Source: Kappaphycus alvarezii
Taxonomy: Eukaryota > Rhodophyta > Florideophyceae > Gigartinales > Solieriaceae
Assembly (NCBI GenBank): GCA_002205965.3
Contig: NADL03000001.1
Location: 620,001 to 684,000, forward strand
Length of the DNA: 64,000 nt
Direction: 5' to 3'
Position numbers and translations under genes: made by a program. The notes under the pieces are model-generated. The model was not told the DNA's origin. It made no database searches and saw only the letters and a program-made list of their open reading frames with translations. Positions 1 through 11,691 of the stretch are shown piece by piece; positions within the stretch are counted from its first letter, which is position 1, and each line of letters starts with the position of its first letter.

Positions 1-900
1 CGAGGGAAGGCGAATGCTGGGAGTTGAAAGCCAGCAGCTAGTATTCGAAATTGGGGTCTGTATGGGGTTGTAGGAAGGGGGCGAGAGTCGACGCGACAGT
101 TTGCGTTAAAGGTAGGTGACCTTGTTGCGGTGCGCAACCGCCGCAGCACCCCCAACTTCCCGAGTTACCCTTAATCGTACGTCGTCTTTGAACTGTGAGA
201 CGACGGTGACATCGCAGGCGATAGGGCGGTTCACAGTGCCGTCGGGAGCTACTGGTGGATGGACGAGGATGTCAGCGAGTCAACGCTCGGTACCTCGCAC
301 CAGGAGCGGGACCTCGATCTGGAAGTTCAGGCCGGCTGCACGGGCAATACGGTCGGCAATGATGTTGCGGAGCAAGTCATTCCGGTGCGTCCGACCGAAC
401 CCTGAATGGCGCAGGTCCACTGCATAGTCTCCAAACCTGTTCATAGGTCTCTTACAATGTTCGCAGTTCCGTGGAAGCGAATCATCGTAAAGGGGGAGTC
501 CGAGGTAGCGGTGTATCATGGTCTTCCAGCGCACCGGTGACAATTCCGCGTCGGTGGTGGATTGCGCGATGAGGAATGCGGTGCCTGGGCCTTTGCGGAC
601 TGCAAGGCCGGGTTTCCGGTACTGCACTTTGGCGGCGGTATGTTAGTCGGGATTCGGGAAACACGCCCAGGCTTCGTCGTCGAAGTGAGTCTTGGTCTGC
701 GCATCGTGCTGCACCCATTTTAGGTAGGTTTGAACATGGATGTGCGCTGCAGAGAGAGGAAGCGGGTCGTAGGAGCCAAGGTCGACGGAGTTGGGATGGC
801 CGGAGATGCGGAGCACAAGCTCGCGAATGGGGATGGCGGTTTGGCGGAGGAAGGACTTATCGCGGCGGCTTTGGATTTGTAACCCGGTCCTCACGCGGGC
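1..900 (-). mobile_element. C-terminal end of a non-LTR-type retroelement ORF, copy 1 (cut by window edge)
   Basis: Minus-strand reading from about 894 down to 1 gives a protein with a Cys/His cluster (CEHCKRPMNRFGDYAVDLRH, then RTHRNDLLRNI) at about 280-450. A hydrophobic EVPLLV segment and an IACDVTVVS motif near 220 follow. Order and spacing (Cx2C, HxxxC/H, R-H-N, then D-V-T-V) resemble the restriction-like endonuclease tail at the C-terminus of some non-LTR retrotransposons; that assignment rests on motif memory only. The same protein recurs at 41.9-45.1 kb and 46.9-48.0 kb, always on the minus strand, which shows a repeat family. Frame changes near 280 and 640 make this copy non-functional as written, and the window begins inside it, so its 3' end is not seen. 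An alternative is a host-derived relative of the same domain. Confidence 0.6.
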
Positions 901-1780
901 CGGCGCGGCGTCGATGAGACTTACGGAGGCAGCAAAGTGCAGAAACGGCTAGAGAAGCGTGAAGACGAGACCACCATGGCGGCAGAGCAGTGTGGCCTGC
1001 GGCCATGCTACGTCCGACAGGGTGACACCGTGGAGAAGAAGGTGAAGGACGTCCGTTGGAGGCCGTCAAAAGCGTTGGCAGCGGCACGGCCGTGTAGGAC
1101 GGGAATGCACCGATTACCCGCGAGAATTGTAGTCCGTCATTACTGTATCTACTCCCATTTATTTCTCACGGGTCCTCTTACTGCCTTGCCACATTTCAGC
1201 AATCTTTCCCACGGGTACAGTGCATTGTTCTACAATTAAGCAATTAAGCGCACGTGGGACGAACTGGGAAAGGTGTATAAGGATGGCTCTACTACTCGCA
1301 CAAGGTTTGCAAAGTCCTCCGTACCCTGCCGTACTCAAATCTTCCGTCATTTTGACGGACTGCGAGGGGTTGTGGTCTTCACAGCCTTGCGGGCTTGTCG
1401 TCAAGCTCTCTCGTCCGGAGTTCTCGCCGTTGTCGTCGCCGTCTCTATCTGTAAGCCTATGTGCTTACAGCGGGAGTCTTTTAAGCCTTCTGAATCCCAG
1501 GTTCAGGTGTGGAGTTTTCTTCCGGTCCCTTTTTCGCTTGAGTGGGCAATCGGTTCAGCCATTGCCCGGAGTCGTCCGTCTAGCAGAACCCGAGGTCCTG
1601 TGTAGTGCGGACTTGTCGTCAAACAATAAAGCGTCATTCTTCTTCTTAAACTGTACAGCTTTAATTTCAATTCTGAATTTTTAAGTTTTAATTCCTGAAT
1701 CCTTGCGTAAACTCTCCCTGAAATGGGGGGTTAATTTACTGAGGTAGATAGCCCGAGCAGTCGCCAACCGAGCCCTGGAC
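901..1780. other. Intergenic or repeat-derived stretch without a recognisable gene
   Basis: No reading frame here looks like a known protein. The left part may be further upstream sequence of the non-LTR copy. The segment 1330-1650 is moderately GC-rich and ends with a poly(A)-like ACAATAAAG at about 1622, so it could be a solo LTR or a 3' UTR. I could not find a second copy in the window to test that. Confidence 0.4.
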
Positions 1781-1799
1781 CAATACTCCAGGGTGAGGA

Positions 1800-2498
1800 C
1801 AATTCTCCTCCAACGAGTTTCTAGGCAAGAAGGCGGGATTGGTACTACCGGGACTTGACGCGGGTTTCTGGAAAGAGAGATTCACGTAATACGCTGCGTC
1901 TGTAAGGGATAAGATAGAAGGGTTGGAAAATGTTGTGTGGTTTATTGATGGCACGGCAATAGGGATAGGTCGTCCAGGCGAATACAACATCAACCAACGC
2001 GTCGCCTATAATGTTCATAAAAGGAAAAATGTGATTAAATATCAGGCTATTACTACTCCGTGCGGAATAGCGATGCACATGTCAGGTCTAATTGAGGGTC
2101 GCGGACATGAGTATACTCTTTATGTGCAGAGCGGTGTGGATTCAGTTCTTCCTGGACTGTTGGGTTTTGAAGACATGAAATAAAGCATCTATGGAGACTC
2201 AGGCTATAGTTGAAGAGTTTTCTTCGGGGTATCATACTCAGGATCAAATATATCACAAGGTCAGAAACTGTTCAACAAAGCAATGTCGGGGGGAAGGGTA
2301 ACTTTGGAGTGGTTCTTTAAGGAGGTGAAGATGTATTGGAAGTTCGCGAAATTTAAGAGGAAGCTTCGCTTAGGAGAGTCTTCAGTTGGAAAGATGAAAA
2401 TCACCGCAGTGTCGCCAACCAAACTTCGAAACTGTATCTACCCAAACAGCATTGAACAGTACTTTGGAATAGCCCCATCCACGTTAGGTCTTACGTAA
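1800..2498 (+). pseudogene. PIF/Harbinger transposase (DDE_Tnp_4 type), frameshifted
   Basis: The strongest segment, 1923-2183, reads WFIDGTAIGIGRPG, then YNVHKRKNVIKYQAITTP and GLIEGRGHEYTLYVQSG. This is the signature of Harbinger-like transposases, in which DG and the later HDxxLY-type block hold catalytic acids. After a frame change near 2180 the protein continues through a short YGDSGYS-type remnant. The C-terminal block at 2283-2498 (RVTLEWFFKEVKMYWKF, then QYFGIAPSTL) matches the family's conserved R-x-S/T-x-E-W end. Upstream coding sequence can be followed back to about 1800 in the same frame. At least two frame changes break it. It would act in the nucleus with the SANT/Myb-like partner encoded at 2686-3598. 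Confidence 0.8.
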
Positions 2499-2685
2499 GT
2501 AGTTGTAGTATGAATTAATAAAACCTGTGAAAGAGGGGAGCCGAAGTGCGAGAAACAAAGGACGCGTCCCGTAGGGCCGTGGTAGCGGACTTCAGGAGGC
2601 TGGCCGCGGGAGTAGGAAGCGCAACGGGTTTACACCACCCGGTCTACGTTTTTAAAGCACAAATAAACAGTTTTCGGACCGAAGC

Positions 2686-3598
2686 TTAGGCTCGCGCCAG
2701 GAGCTTATCATTCACACTACAAAACCGCTTATCCACAAGGCTAAGTACAGCTTTCATTTCGGCCCAGGAGTCCCTTTGCATCTGATGCATAAACTTACGC
2801 TGCGCTTCCGTCTCTAGATGGCGACTATCTTGCTCTTTTGACGTATCCCTCGGTCTGCTTCTCGATCCAGTACATCCTGTTCATGGCTCTCTTTCTCAGG
2901 CTCAATCCTTTCCTTCCCAGTCTCGAACTTCGCAGCATCCGACTCCTTCAAAGTGTCACTTGAGGTTATCATTCCGTCGCCTGCATCCGTTCCAATCGCA
3001 CTATTACTTAATTTTCGAGGACATTCCTCGACCCCTCGCCTTCCGGTGCCCTTCTCTTCTTCTTGCTCAGCAAATCGTTGATAATCATTTCCTGTCCAGC
3101 ATCTGGCTTCGCCTCTTCTTCTTTCTTGAGCGCATCAGAAGTAGCCATCTTCTCCTCAAATAAGTCCTTCTTTGCCTGAGACTTGCCCCTACCAGCTGAT
3201 CGAACTCACCAATTCCCCCTGTCCAGGAAAATAACCTGTCTTTCTGGTCTCGAACACCAAAGTCTTCTAAAACGATCTTGAACGCTTTTACACCTCAAAG
3301 TAGACAAGAAGCTATGGTTAGTACTGCAGCGCTCCGCAACGCGTTTGTATCGCGAAAAAGTCTCAACATGCGGCGCAATGTGTGTCTTGATACCTGAAAC
3401 CACTTGGGCGAGAATAAGGTCATAACTTGTTGTGAATTCAGACCTGCGACCGGACTTCCTGATGGCTGTATACGCGAAGTGGTCCAAGAGAGTCATGGGT
3501 TGTAGTGGAAGTGGAGGTAACTGATGAAGAGGGATTTCCGGAATTGAGGAAGGATTATTGAGCGAAGTGGGCGAGGATAAGGACTGCATATCGAACAT
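2686..3598 (-). pseudogene. SANT/Myb-like DNA-binding protein with coiled-coil tail (Harbinger accessory protein)
   Basis: The first 130 residues (3598-3206) are an open frame with a Pro/Ser-rich start. A predicted helical DNA-binding segment follows: RRSEFTTSYDLILAQVV, then FSRYKRVAERC and KSVQDRFRRLW. Spacing fits a trihelix/SANT domain as in the Myb-like second protein of Harbinger elements. Beyond 3206 the frame changes. Downstream frames carry a Lys/Glu-rich coiled-coil-like region (ATSDALKKEEEAKPDAGQEM near 3100) and end with QRKFMHQMQRDSWAEMK and a stop at 2686-2688. The position directly behind the transposase gene, convergent, supports the assignment. Frame changes indicate decay or sequence errors. 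A stand-alone host Myb-like gene is the alternative. Confidence 0.6.
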
Positions 3599-3759
3599 GT
3601 CTGATGTGAATGTGTGACTTGTAAGTAAAAGAGACGGTGATGGAGCCTTTTAGAAGTTGGATGCGCAATAGGCTCTGGGCAAATGCTGGTAAATAATGAG
3701 CGGGCTGTTTTCGGATTCCCTGGGTGTTACTGCTTTCCCGCCATTCGTACATTGCAAAA

Positions 3760-4880
3760 ACTATTTTTGTTACTGCTCATATTTCTAGTTCATTTCAGAA
3801 CCGATTTATAGAAATACTGCAATTGCTGGAATATGTAAGCGCCTATTACGGAAATCCAGGGAAAACTGCAGCAATTTGCTAACGTATACTCTCTAAACGC
3901 CAATATGCTCTTTCGATGATATCCCTTCCCCTCTGTCGGAATACAGGATACATAAAGTTTATTATGTATTATTTACAGCCCTGTAGTGTATCTATTTGCC
4001 CTTACTACTATTTCTAACCTACTTATTCTATATTTTTCTATCCTATTCTACTATTAGCGATGCCTGCTAGGACCATTGTAGTGTAAGGGTCACCAGGACC
4101 GCCCCCAGGACTATCTGCTAGAAAATTTAGTTAGTAGTTAGTAGATGTGCTAGAGATAGTCGACGGCATCTAATGACTATAAAGTGCTTAGCCGCCTTGG
4201 TCACGGAAGTAAAAAGAGCATATAACAATTTTATTTCAACCTACTCAACTCTTCTACATTAGCAAAAATTTCTACCGTTTTTTGCCACGTCAATAGCAAA
4301 AAAACCTCAACTGCGTTTAAACGAAAATACAACCCCTTACTGTATCGACTGCAAGCGCAAGTTTGACAGTCATTCGCATTTACAGCGCAATATATCTAGC
4401 AAAAATAATCTTAAAGTTTTCAGTAATAATCTAGAGCTAGTTTAAATTAGACCTGGATGTTCCTTCTTGTTCTGAGTAAATTGAATTATCAAATCAATTG
4501 TGATTCTTGCATTAAAATTGAAAACATTTAGAAAATTGAAAACAAATTGAGGAAAAAATTGAAACGAAAAGAAATTGAAAACAAAAATTGAAAACAAAGA
4601 AACAAATTGAAAAAAGTTCACAGTGGGATCAAGAAAACAAAGAGCGACAAAATAATAGGCCACTCACAAAAAAGATATGCAGTGACGTAAACTTATACAA
4701 AAAACACTAAAAGGGCCACAATTTCCAATCATTGTATCATTATTAATTTTTACTTGTAAAAGGGTATATTAATATGTTTTTTGGTTAAGGTATTAGAAAA
4801 ACCAAAGAGTTGCACCAGTCTCTGGTGGAATGAGTCAAAGGTTATGTTCAGGATGTTTCCCTCTCCGGTGATGAGTTACG
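3760..4880. other. AT-rich spacer without a gene
   Basis: No protein-like reading frame is visible. The stretch contains the putative right end of the Harbinger element around 4116-4143, a short partly repeated TAGTTAGTAGTTAGTAG near 4131, and the ATTGAAAAC-type low-complexity tract listed separately. Confidence 0.5.
4514..4616 (+). repeat. Degenerate ATTGAAAAC low-complexity repeat
   Basis: The word ATTGAAAAC or close variants (AATTGAAAAC, AATTGAAACG) recurs at least six times within about 100 bp, separated by A-rich filler. On the opposite strand it gives a Phe/Asn-rich spurious ORF. Confidence 0.75.
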
Positions 4881-4887
4881 GGCTCGG

Positions 4888-6240
4888 ATGTTTGAGTACC
4901 TCTCTATCCCAATGCTGTTCTGGGGACAGATTCTGAGCAATCCTTCGATCATTCGCAAGTTGATTATTTCTCTTGCGGAACGCAATTTTCCAACCGCCCA
5001 TCATGAATCTGCTTTCCTTTCAAAGACCTTTTCGTCAACTATTCTCCGCAATGATAACCTCAGCAAAGCACTAAACCAAATTGATGTATATTTCAACTCT
5101 CTTGCGTCACCAAACAGATCACCGATTAGTCTCGCCCAAACTCCTAAGTTCCACTCCAGCGTCCACCCAATCTCCGGCACCGTCTGAAGACAAGGTCTCA
5201 CTCTACATGTCTATGCGCTTAAGGGAAGAAAATAAGAAAATTTTTGGAAGCCTAGCCGAATGTTGGAACTAGTTCATAGCTGAGTACAAGTATGCCTGTT
5301 ATTATTATATGCTTAATAACGAACAAAAGCGCAAGTATCCCCACCATATCCTCACAGGAAATGCGAAAAGATTCTACATAACGAATTTTGAAGGTTTTTA
5401 TGAGCACTTTGCTCAAGCTCTGAAAGCTCTGGAAAAAGATTATAACTCAGTCTCAAGGCATGACAGAATTGCTGCGTATCTTCGTAACATTCGTGTCAGC
5501 CAATATATTTCTCCTACTTGTACTGTGAATGACGCTATCGAGAAATAACACGGGGAAATCCCTAAGCTCACTCCCCAAGCACCACCTCATTGCCGTTCAG
5601 AAAGACACAAGATTGGGTATCTACAGTCCGCCGTTACTGTATTCTCCTGGGCTCTTGATCTTTGCAGCAGAGCAAATTCTGTGACTTAAGTTATCAATCA
5701 TTTTACAGCCAGATCATTTCCGCCGCTCAATTCGAGCAAGAGGAGAAAGTTGTACGAATGATAAATCAGAGAAATCTACGTATGATATCAATCTCAGATA
5801 CAGACCCTACAATACGTAGACACCTTGCTGATACATTGTATACTGGACAAACTCAACACGGCCGTGACCCGCGTTCTACCAGAGTCAACCGTCACTATTT
5901 TAACTAACGTAGCTGCTGTATGCTGTAGCATGAGGGACAAAACCTTGTGATGATAGAGTTTGTTGAGGTTGTGGTAAAAAGGGCCATATTATTTCTCAAT
6001 GTCGCCAATCAATGGCTGAGGATGTTGCTCGGAAGGTTCAACACTATCAGAGAAACTCGTTTAAGGATCCAGCCAAGGCCACGAAACTTGTACATTTTGA
6101 GCTCTGTCAGGAATTGGATCACGATGATCAATCAGTTGATTAAGAAATACTGCCTGCTCAGGATTTCTTCGGAGACGTTAACAGTAATGATGACATTGAA
6201 GAATCTGAAAATGGAAGAATGGATGACGATGACTTAACGT
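4888..6240 (+). pseudogene. Copia element 1: gag remnant with CCHC zinc knuckle
   Basis: Several short plus-strand frames together resemble a copia Gag. The segment 5309-5548 reads as a helical capsid-like region (FYEHFAQALKALEKDY, then DRIAAYLRNIRVSQYI). A 5662-5907 segment follows. At about 5953-5995 there is a zinc knuckle with spacing C-x2-C-x4-H-x4-C (C*GCGKKGHIISQC, where one residue is a stop codon). The start is not defined; 4888 is the first plausible coding position. Stops and frame changes inside the knuckle and at 5260 show that this copy is dead. Its organisation parallels the better preserved copia element at 35-45 kb. It would package element RNA if intact. Confidence 0.65.
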
Positions 6241-6479
6241 ATGTCCCTGAACAATTATTTTCATAAATTACAGTCAAGGACCAACCTCTTTTGGATGAAG
6301 AAGATTTTCAACTAGGGGTACTCAAACACACCAAAGTGCTCCTAACGAAAGGAAAACTGTAAGGGAAAGCGACAATCCTCCCATCTGCAACATAAAACTC
6401 GTCTAAATTCCACGTAAGCAAAGAAAAATGGAGAACTAACACGTAAAGATCCATGAGATTTTAACTGTTAAAAGAAACA

Positions 6480-7490
6480 GAATTCCAAAGAACTTCAATT
6501 CAGAGAAATTCAACGCAATGTTTCTCGACACTGGTGTTCAAAAATCAGTGATTGGAAAATCACAAGCAAAGGCATATTGTGACCTAGCTGGGATTAAAAT
6601 AAAACGTAAGCACGTGACAACTGCTTAAAAGTTTTGTGATGGAATCTTTCCAAGCATTGCACAGATTCCAATTCGTATTCCAACCCATGACAATGCTTTT
6701 ATCCCGCTACACGTCGATGAAACTGACACCAAGATTCATTCTTGTTTGAGCTAGAAGCTTTATACAAATTTGGACTTCTTATCGACAACTTTGACAACCC
6801 AATTGTGTCTAAAAGACATAGATGGACTATACAAATCACACGCAAACACGGTCATCTTTACGTCGTGTGGTAGTTTTCTGAAATCCTGTTCACAATGTCT
6901 CAATTAAAGCGCCTTTATTACATTTTTCCATCCGCCTACCTCAAAGCTACACAATATGATTAGCAGATCTTGAATAGAGGAAGCAACGCCTGAGATGCGG
7001 GATTTGGTTTCGGAGATATCCAAACAGTGCAGCATATGTCAGCAATTTGAACCGAAACCCAGATCATTTCTGGTTTGTACGCCCAATGGAATTATATTCG
7101 ATCAAGAGTGAGCTCTTGATATTATTTTTCTTGAAAAAAATCCTGTACTTCATATGGTGGATACGTAAACCCATTTCGGTAATGATGTATTCTTACATAG
7201 TCAAAGTACAGAATCTATTTGTGACTCTCTGTTGATAGTTGGGCTACAATTTACACTGGAATTACTGATAGAATGAAAGTGGACCAAGGTAGTCAATTCG
7301 TTTCCAAAGCGTGGAAAGATTTGATAAAATCTAATGGAATCAAACTCAGCGTATCTGGAGTTGAATTTCATAATTCTATTGGTGTCAGTGAACATTATCT
7401 TGATCTGTTACGCCTTACTTACCATAAGATTCGCCATTCAGAGCCTGAAGTTGAAATATCGAAAATATCGCTTTACATCTCGCCGTTAAA
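6480..7490 (+). pseudogene. Copia element 1: protease and integrase remnant
   Basis: At about 6510-6580 the plus strand reads AMFLDTGVQKSVIGKSQAKA, an aspartic protease active site with the D-T-G triad. From 6980 the frame gives an integrase. A Cys pair (CSICQQ) of the zinc-binding region lies near 7030. The first acidic block is followed by PVLHMVDT near 7150, the second by MKVDQGSQFVS at 7273-7305, and the third by NSIGVSEHY near 7375. These three blocks correspond to the D, D and E of retroviral-type integrases. In-frame stops interrupt the chain several times. No RT for this copy is recognisable downstream, so the element is 3'-truncated or too decayed to see. LTRs were not identified. 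Confidence 0.75.
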
Positions 7491-9587
7491 GATATGAACT
7501 ATACTAGGAACCCGGAATGACTGTTTCCATCGTTACTAGTCTGTAGAGTTTTGCCGAGGTGAGTTTTTGCGAAACACTCTCCACATACCGTACTGTTTGA
7601 AGCCACAGTACCATGCATACAGTAATGCACTATTCCATAGCTCCCTCAATTTACAGTTATACTGCACTCGAGTTGAACAGGAGCTGGGGACCGCAAAAAA
7701 AATCCTTGCGAAGAGAACTTTACGCAATATATGCAGTAGTTGGAACAAATAGCATTCAGATTGCAACATACTTCAGTCGTAAGAACGCTCACCTCCAACA
7801 CTCCGGTTTTCACCCTTCCAAACATTCGCAGTAAATACACTTTCACCAGTCTTCGGAACACATGATATTAGTGTAGGACCTGAAATTCTGTCTTCCTGCT
7901 CGCACACTCCGTGATCGGGTCCCGCACTTAAAAGACTATCATCAGTCCTAAATGTAACTGAACTTTCGTATTAGGCTAAGTGTACTTTGCTTAATACACA
8001 TGGGCTTCCGGCGCGACAAAATACAGACCTGCTCATACGGGCTATGGATTACCTCCAGCCACAAAAGGCTCAACAAAACCATTACCAAATGCCTTACCAC
8101 AGTTGCTTTCCTGGAATTCTCCCTCCAACCTCGATTAAAAATCTGAAGTCGTGATGTTCGCGCAGCCAACATGTTCTCTCAACCCGTATGCTTCAGGTAG
8201 ACAGCGCCTGCGATACCAAAGTTGATATCCGCTATGTAAATTGCGGCGGCGTACCGCACGACCGGGACTTTTTGGCGAGCTTCCTCTACAAGAGATGTTA
8301 CATGAAACCTTACCTTCATATAGCGCGCACTGAGAGTCTCGGTCTGGAGTGCTTCACCATGCCGATTGGCGCGCTCGGTGCCCCATCATGAGTAAAGTCT
8401 CATTTCATGCCCTCGACCCCCTTCAGTTTGTTCGTGAATCCTTCGCTCCCGCGACGACCGGGAGGTATGGAACTAGGCAACGGCTTGTACGTTTGAGATG
8501 GTTCAGCTATCTCTCGGAATAAAGGTTTTTTCCAGCACCTATCTTGACGTTTGCCTTTAAAAGTCGGTGGGTCCCAGTAATTTCTGAAGTAAACCTAAAA
8601 TATCCCCATCAAAGTTTTATTTTACACAGGACTTGTCATGTTAAATTACAGTACTGTTTAGCAACAGTAGTTTGGTCGCTTATTGTGCCAAGGACCAATT
8701 CCTCAAGATCAGGAACACACTCCTACAGCGGCATTCTGCGTTAATGGTTGCTTCGAACGCCGCATGTCTTCTGACAGGGCTCGCAGCAACATTTTAGTGG
8801 CCGTTCCACAGCACGGCCATTTTCACCGTAGTGTTTTCTCCGCCGCCGTCACACTGCACAGGTTAACGGGATTTCACCATAAGTTACACTCGCAGTAAAC
8901 TAACCCAAACGTTCACACCCTGTCTAGCAATTAGAACACTTCGTCTTTTATGAGCGAAGTAGATGAGTTTGGCTTTTGTGTTTTGGTATCACTGGCGCGG
9001 GATTGGACGATAAACATGAAAACCTATAATACAATTTATGTTAGCAAGAAGTGTCGAAGATTTGCGGGATCTTTTCTATGAGGCACGAAATGTCCTTGTG
9101 GTGAGGAGACCGTTGAAACTAGTTCTGAACTCCTGTTGTCGCGCGAGCGTCCGACGCGATGGTCGAGGGAATGGCAGGCACGATGCGAGACGAGAGGGGA
9201 AGGCGGTACTCAGACGATCAAAACTCGACTGCCGTGCCTGTAGCGAGGTCTTGCTCTCGGTGGAGAGGTAGGAAAGGAAAACCGTTGCAAAAGAAATCGT
9301 AGAGTAAATTCCGTTCAGGAAAAATGAGGGCAAACCCAAGTCGGTCGGTGATCCTCCCTTGGGTTGGCTACCCAGTACAGTTGTGTAGCTTTTATAAGTG
9401 CAATTATACTACTCAGTGGCGACTGCGAGCCGATGAAATTACAGCACAGATCAAAACCAAAGAATTTGAGCTTGAGGATGTAATACAAAGCAATTACAGT
9501 AATGAACCATGTCGGGAATAATTCGGATCCGAACGTAATATTGCAACAGCCCCCATGAGAACGCAGACAAAAGCAGAGGGAAGCAGA
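7491..9587. other. No recognised gene; probable decayed retroelement sequence
   Basis: Only short open frames are present and none carries a motif I can name. The left part, up to about 7900, could be the remains of the copia RT. The right part, about 9000-9587, adjoins the end of the gypsy coding region and probably contains its 3' untranslated region or LTR, but no matching LTR copy was found near 14 kb by eye. Confidence 0.35.
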
Positions 9588-10139
9588 TTATAGTGATAGT
9601 GCTATTGAAAGCTGCCTTTTGGTTCCATTGTCGTTACTATTGTTAAGATAGTCTCGGAGGACGTGGTGCATGATCTCGCAGAGTGATTGGTAGGAGACCA
9701 AATCCGTCTCTTCTTCTCCGAAGCCATGCCTCTTTATTAAACGCTCAACGGTTTCTTTCTTGCCACTTATGTAACGAGTCGCGTCGGCTACGAAAAGTTC
9801 CCCTGTTTGGTAGGCAAGATATTCGAGTAGACGCTCGTTAATGTTGAAATTCTTGTTTCGGAAGAACCTAAGTCGGCGTCCGTGCTCTTCTCGACGTTCG
9901 TTGTTGAGGAGATCCTCTATCAAAAAGATGTAATCAGGTCGGCATTCGATGACTCTGTATGGACCTATGCACTTAAGTGAGGGCTTGGGCGTTCGCTTGG
10001 TATCCTTCATTCCGCGAAGTACCCCATCGCCTTCCCCAAAATTGATGGACCTGGCAATTACCTTGCGATTAAAAGAGTCGACTGCGTCTTGAAGCTTCTT
10101 TGACGATATGTCCACGACTTTTTCGTCCATGACGTCCAA
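9588..10139 (-). CDS. Gypsy element 1: integrase C-terminal tail with chromodomain-like end
   Basis: This 183-codon open frame is the longest intact piece of the element. PKPSLKCIGPYRVIECRPDY resembles the GPY/F module of Ty3 integrases (near 9940-10000). RRLRFFRN follows, then EYLAYQTGELFVADA and RLIKRHGFGEEETDLVS, a chromodomain-like pattern (Y-x-V-E-x-L/I ... V-K-W-x-G-x-x-x-x-D-x-T-W-E) in degenerate form. Such tails target integration to heterochromatin in chromoviruses. The stop lies at 9588-9590 and nothing element-like follows. The open frame is the 3' end of pol, not a separate gene. Confidence 0.65.
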   Translation of the reverse strand: MDVMDEKVVDISSKKLQDAVDSFNRKVIARSINFGEGDGVLRGMKDTKRTPKPSLKCIGPYRVIECRPDYIFLIEDLLNNERREEHGRRLRFFRNKNFNINERLLEYLAYQTGELFVADATRYISGKKETVERLIKRHGFGEEETDLVSYQSLCEIMHHVLRDYLNNSNDNGTKRQLSIALSL

Positions 10140-10149
10140 CGATGAAATA

Positions 10150-10960
10150 AATCTGTGATTTTGCGCGCTGATCAGAACAAATACCCCTTATGGGGCGGAC
10201 TTCGACCTTTAGCCCGACTTTTCTCGAAACAACACGCAGCGGTGTATCTTGTGGGATACCCGTAAACACTGTCAACGGACAACGGTTTCCTAAGCGTTCC
10301 AGTACCATGTTCTTCAAAGCTGACTGAACTACTGGAGCGAGGCTCGACCAGCACTGGTGTGGCATTTAGTACTCTGAAAGCAAAGCTCGCATGGTCGTAA
10401 GAAGTTGGAGATTGAATACCACCACTGAGCAGTTTGACTATGGAAAGTAAGCGAGTGTGAAATGATGCTCAGAGTGGGTATTTTCGAGGAGGAGGCGTAA
10501 TAGCTCGTTTTGAAATGTGAGCCACGGTCAGATACCCACTGGTGGATGACACCGAAAGTGGCGAAAAAGCTCGTAAGGGTCTCAGCTACTGATTCCGCTG
10601 TGGTGTCCTTGCACGGTGTGAGCCATATATATCCACTATGATCATCTTTGCGGACAAGGATCTCGAATCCATATTCACCCTTAGACATGAAGCAGAAGTC
10701 GAAATGTAGGAGCTTGTTTGGCTCGACTGCATGTAAAGAGTGACCTAGCGGCCAAGGTACGATTTTTCCTGTTTGCTGCAAAGGAAAAGAAGGCAGTAAC
10801 GGACAAACGATTCGATATCGGAGCTCAATTTTGCCCAGCGAAAATGAGCTTGATTTGTGGACAGTGTGACTCGCCAGTGCCGGTATTTATTATGGCCGGT
10901 GTGCGCGCTATCATGATGCCGAAGTTCAGAAGCTGTTCTCCACCAGGAATGCACCAGATA
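10150..10960 (-). pseudogene. Gypsy element 1: integrase
   Basis: An HHCC zinc-binding domain is readable at 10745-10954 (HTGHNKYRHW, then FVRYCLLFLCSK). The catalytic core follows: EILVRKDDHSGYIWL near 10640 holds the first Asp, and HQWVSDRGSHFK near 10540 the second. The third block (HFTLAYFP-S, normally followed by NG-V-E) is broken by a frame change near 10420. The frame then continues at 10365-10069. The protein would insert the cDNA into chromosomes. A second Cys- or His-poor stretch between core and tail is normal for this clade. Confidence 0.75.
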
Positions 10961-11149
10961 TCCCTTTCATCCTTTATTCTATCGCCTGTCTTTCGGAAGG
11001 GTTTTGGGGTCCTCAATTTTGATAAGGACTGCGATTTCTTGATCTGCTCAAGATTACGCCACTCCAAAGCCGGTTTCAGGCCAGGGTTGATCGGAGCGCA
11101 CATAAAGGACATGGCACGATGGAACTTTGAAGCATTTACATTCCTTTTT

Positions 11150-11691
11150 GTGTTGACGGCCCAATGTGTGAACATGCCAGCCCAGAAATTACGCTCACCC
11201 GGCAAGTTTTCAACGACAGAGCGAAATGCGTAGAGCTTAATTGCCCAGCGCATTAGCTTGCTGACTGTGTGCCGTGAAACTCCCGTATTCCTGCCATGGG
11301 GATCGTATAGATAAACGAGTTTCGCGTGATTAGTGAATAAAGTCAAGTCCCGTCCCATGACGAGGAAATATAGGCGGCATATCGCTTCAACGATGGCGTA
11401 GCATTCTTTGTCAGGAACTGATCAGTTGGTCGCTGATCCGTTGAATATGCCGGACAAGAAAAGGAGCGGTTCGTGTTGCAGCTCTTCCATGTTCTTGTCG
11501 CGGTCTTTCTTTGGTATTCGGGTCAGTATTGCGGCTTGGTGCATGTCCGATGCGTCGGTGAGTAACGAGAGCCTATAATTGGACTCGAGGTGACCAAGCT
11601 TAACCGAGGCCAAGAGTTGATTTTTGAAGTCTTCGAAAGCGATATCAATTGGCGCCCCACGAGTTGGTGAGGGAGATCTTGCGCACAGCAT
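11150..11691 (-). pseudogene. Gypsy element 1: RNase H
   Basis: The motif LLTDASDMHQAAIL near 11560 is the first catalytic Asp block of Ty3-type RNase H. It is followed by VPDKECYAIVEAI near 11400 (catalytic Glu). TLFTNHAKLVYLYDP at about 11310-11340 comes next, where the usual TDH is TNH, an apparent Asp to Asn change. GERNFWAGMFTHWAV near 11180 corresponds to the ADxLSRW end, with Gly in place of Asp. A frame change lies near 11415. The two substitutions at conserved acids suggest that real decay, and not only sequence error, affects this element. Confidence 0.7.

Larger units (their letters stand above)
1730..4145. mobile_element. Decayed PIF/Harbinger-type DNA transposon (two convergent genes)
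   Basis: A Harbinger-type transposase on the plus strand and a SANT/Myb-like protein on the minus strand lie tail to tail within 1.8 kb. This is the two-protein architecture known for the PIF/Harbinger superfamily, where both proteins are needed for transposition. The ends are not certain. A weak inverted similarity pairs TAATTTACT...AGATAGCCC at about 1731-1757 with the complement of 4116-4143, but it is imperfect and no clean 3-bp target duplication is visible. Outer boundaries are therefore provisional; the interior is well supported by the two genes. Confidence 0.5.

Noticed and set aside
4442..4663. Phe/Asn-rich minus-strand ORF
   Set aside because: Product of the ATTGAAAAC low-complexity DNA repeat.
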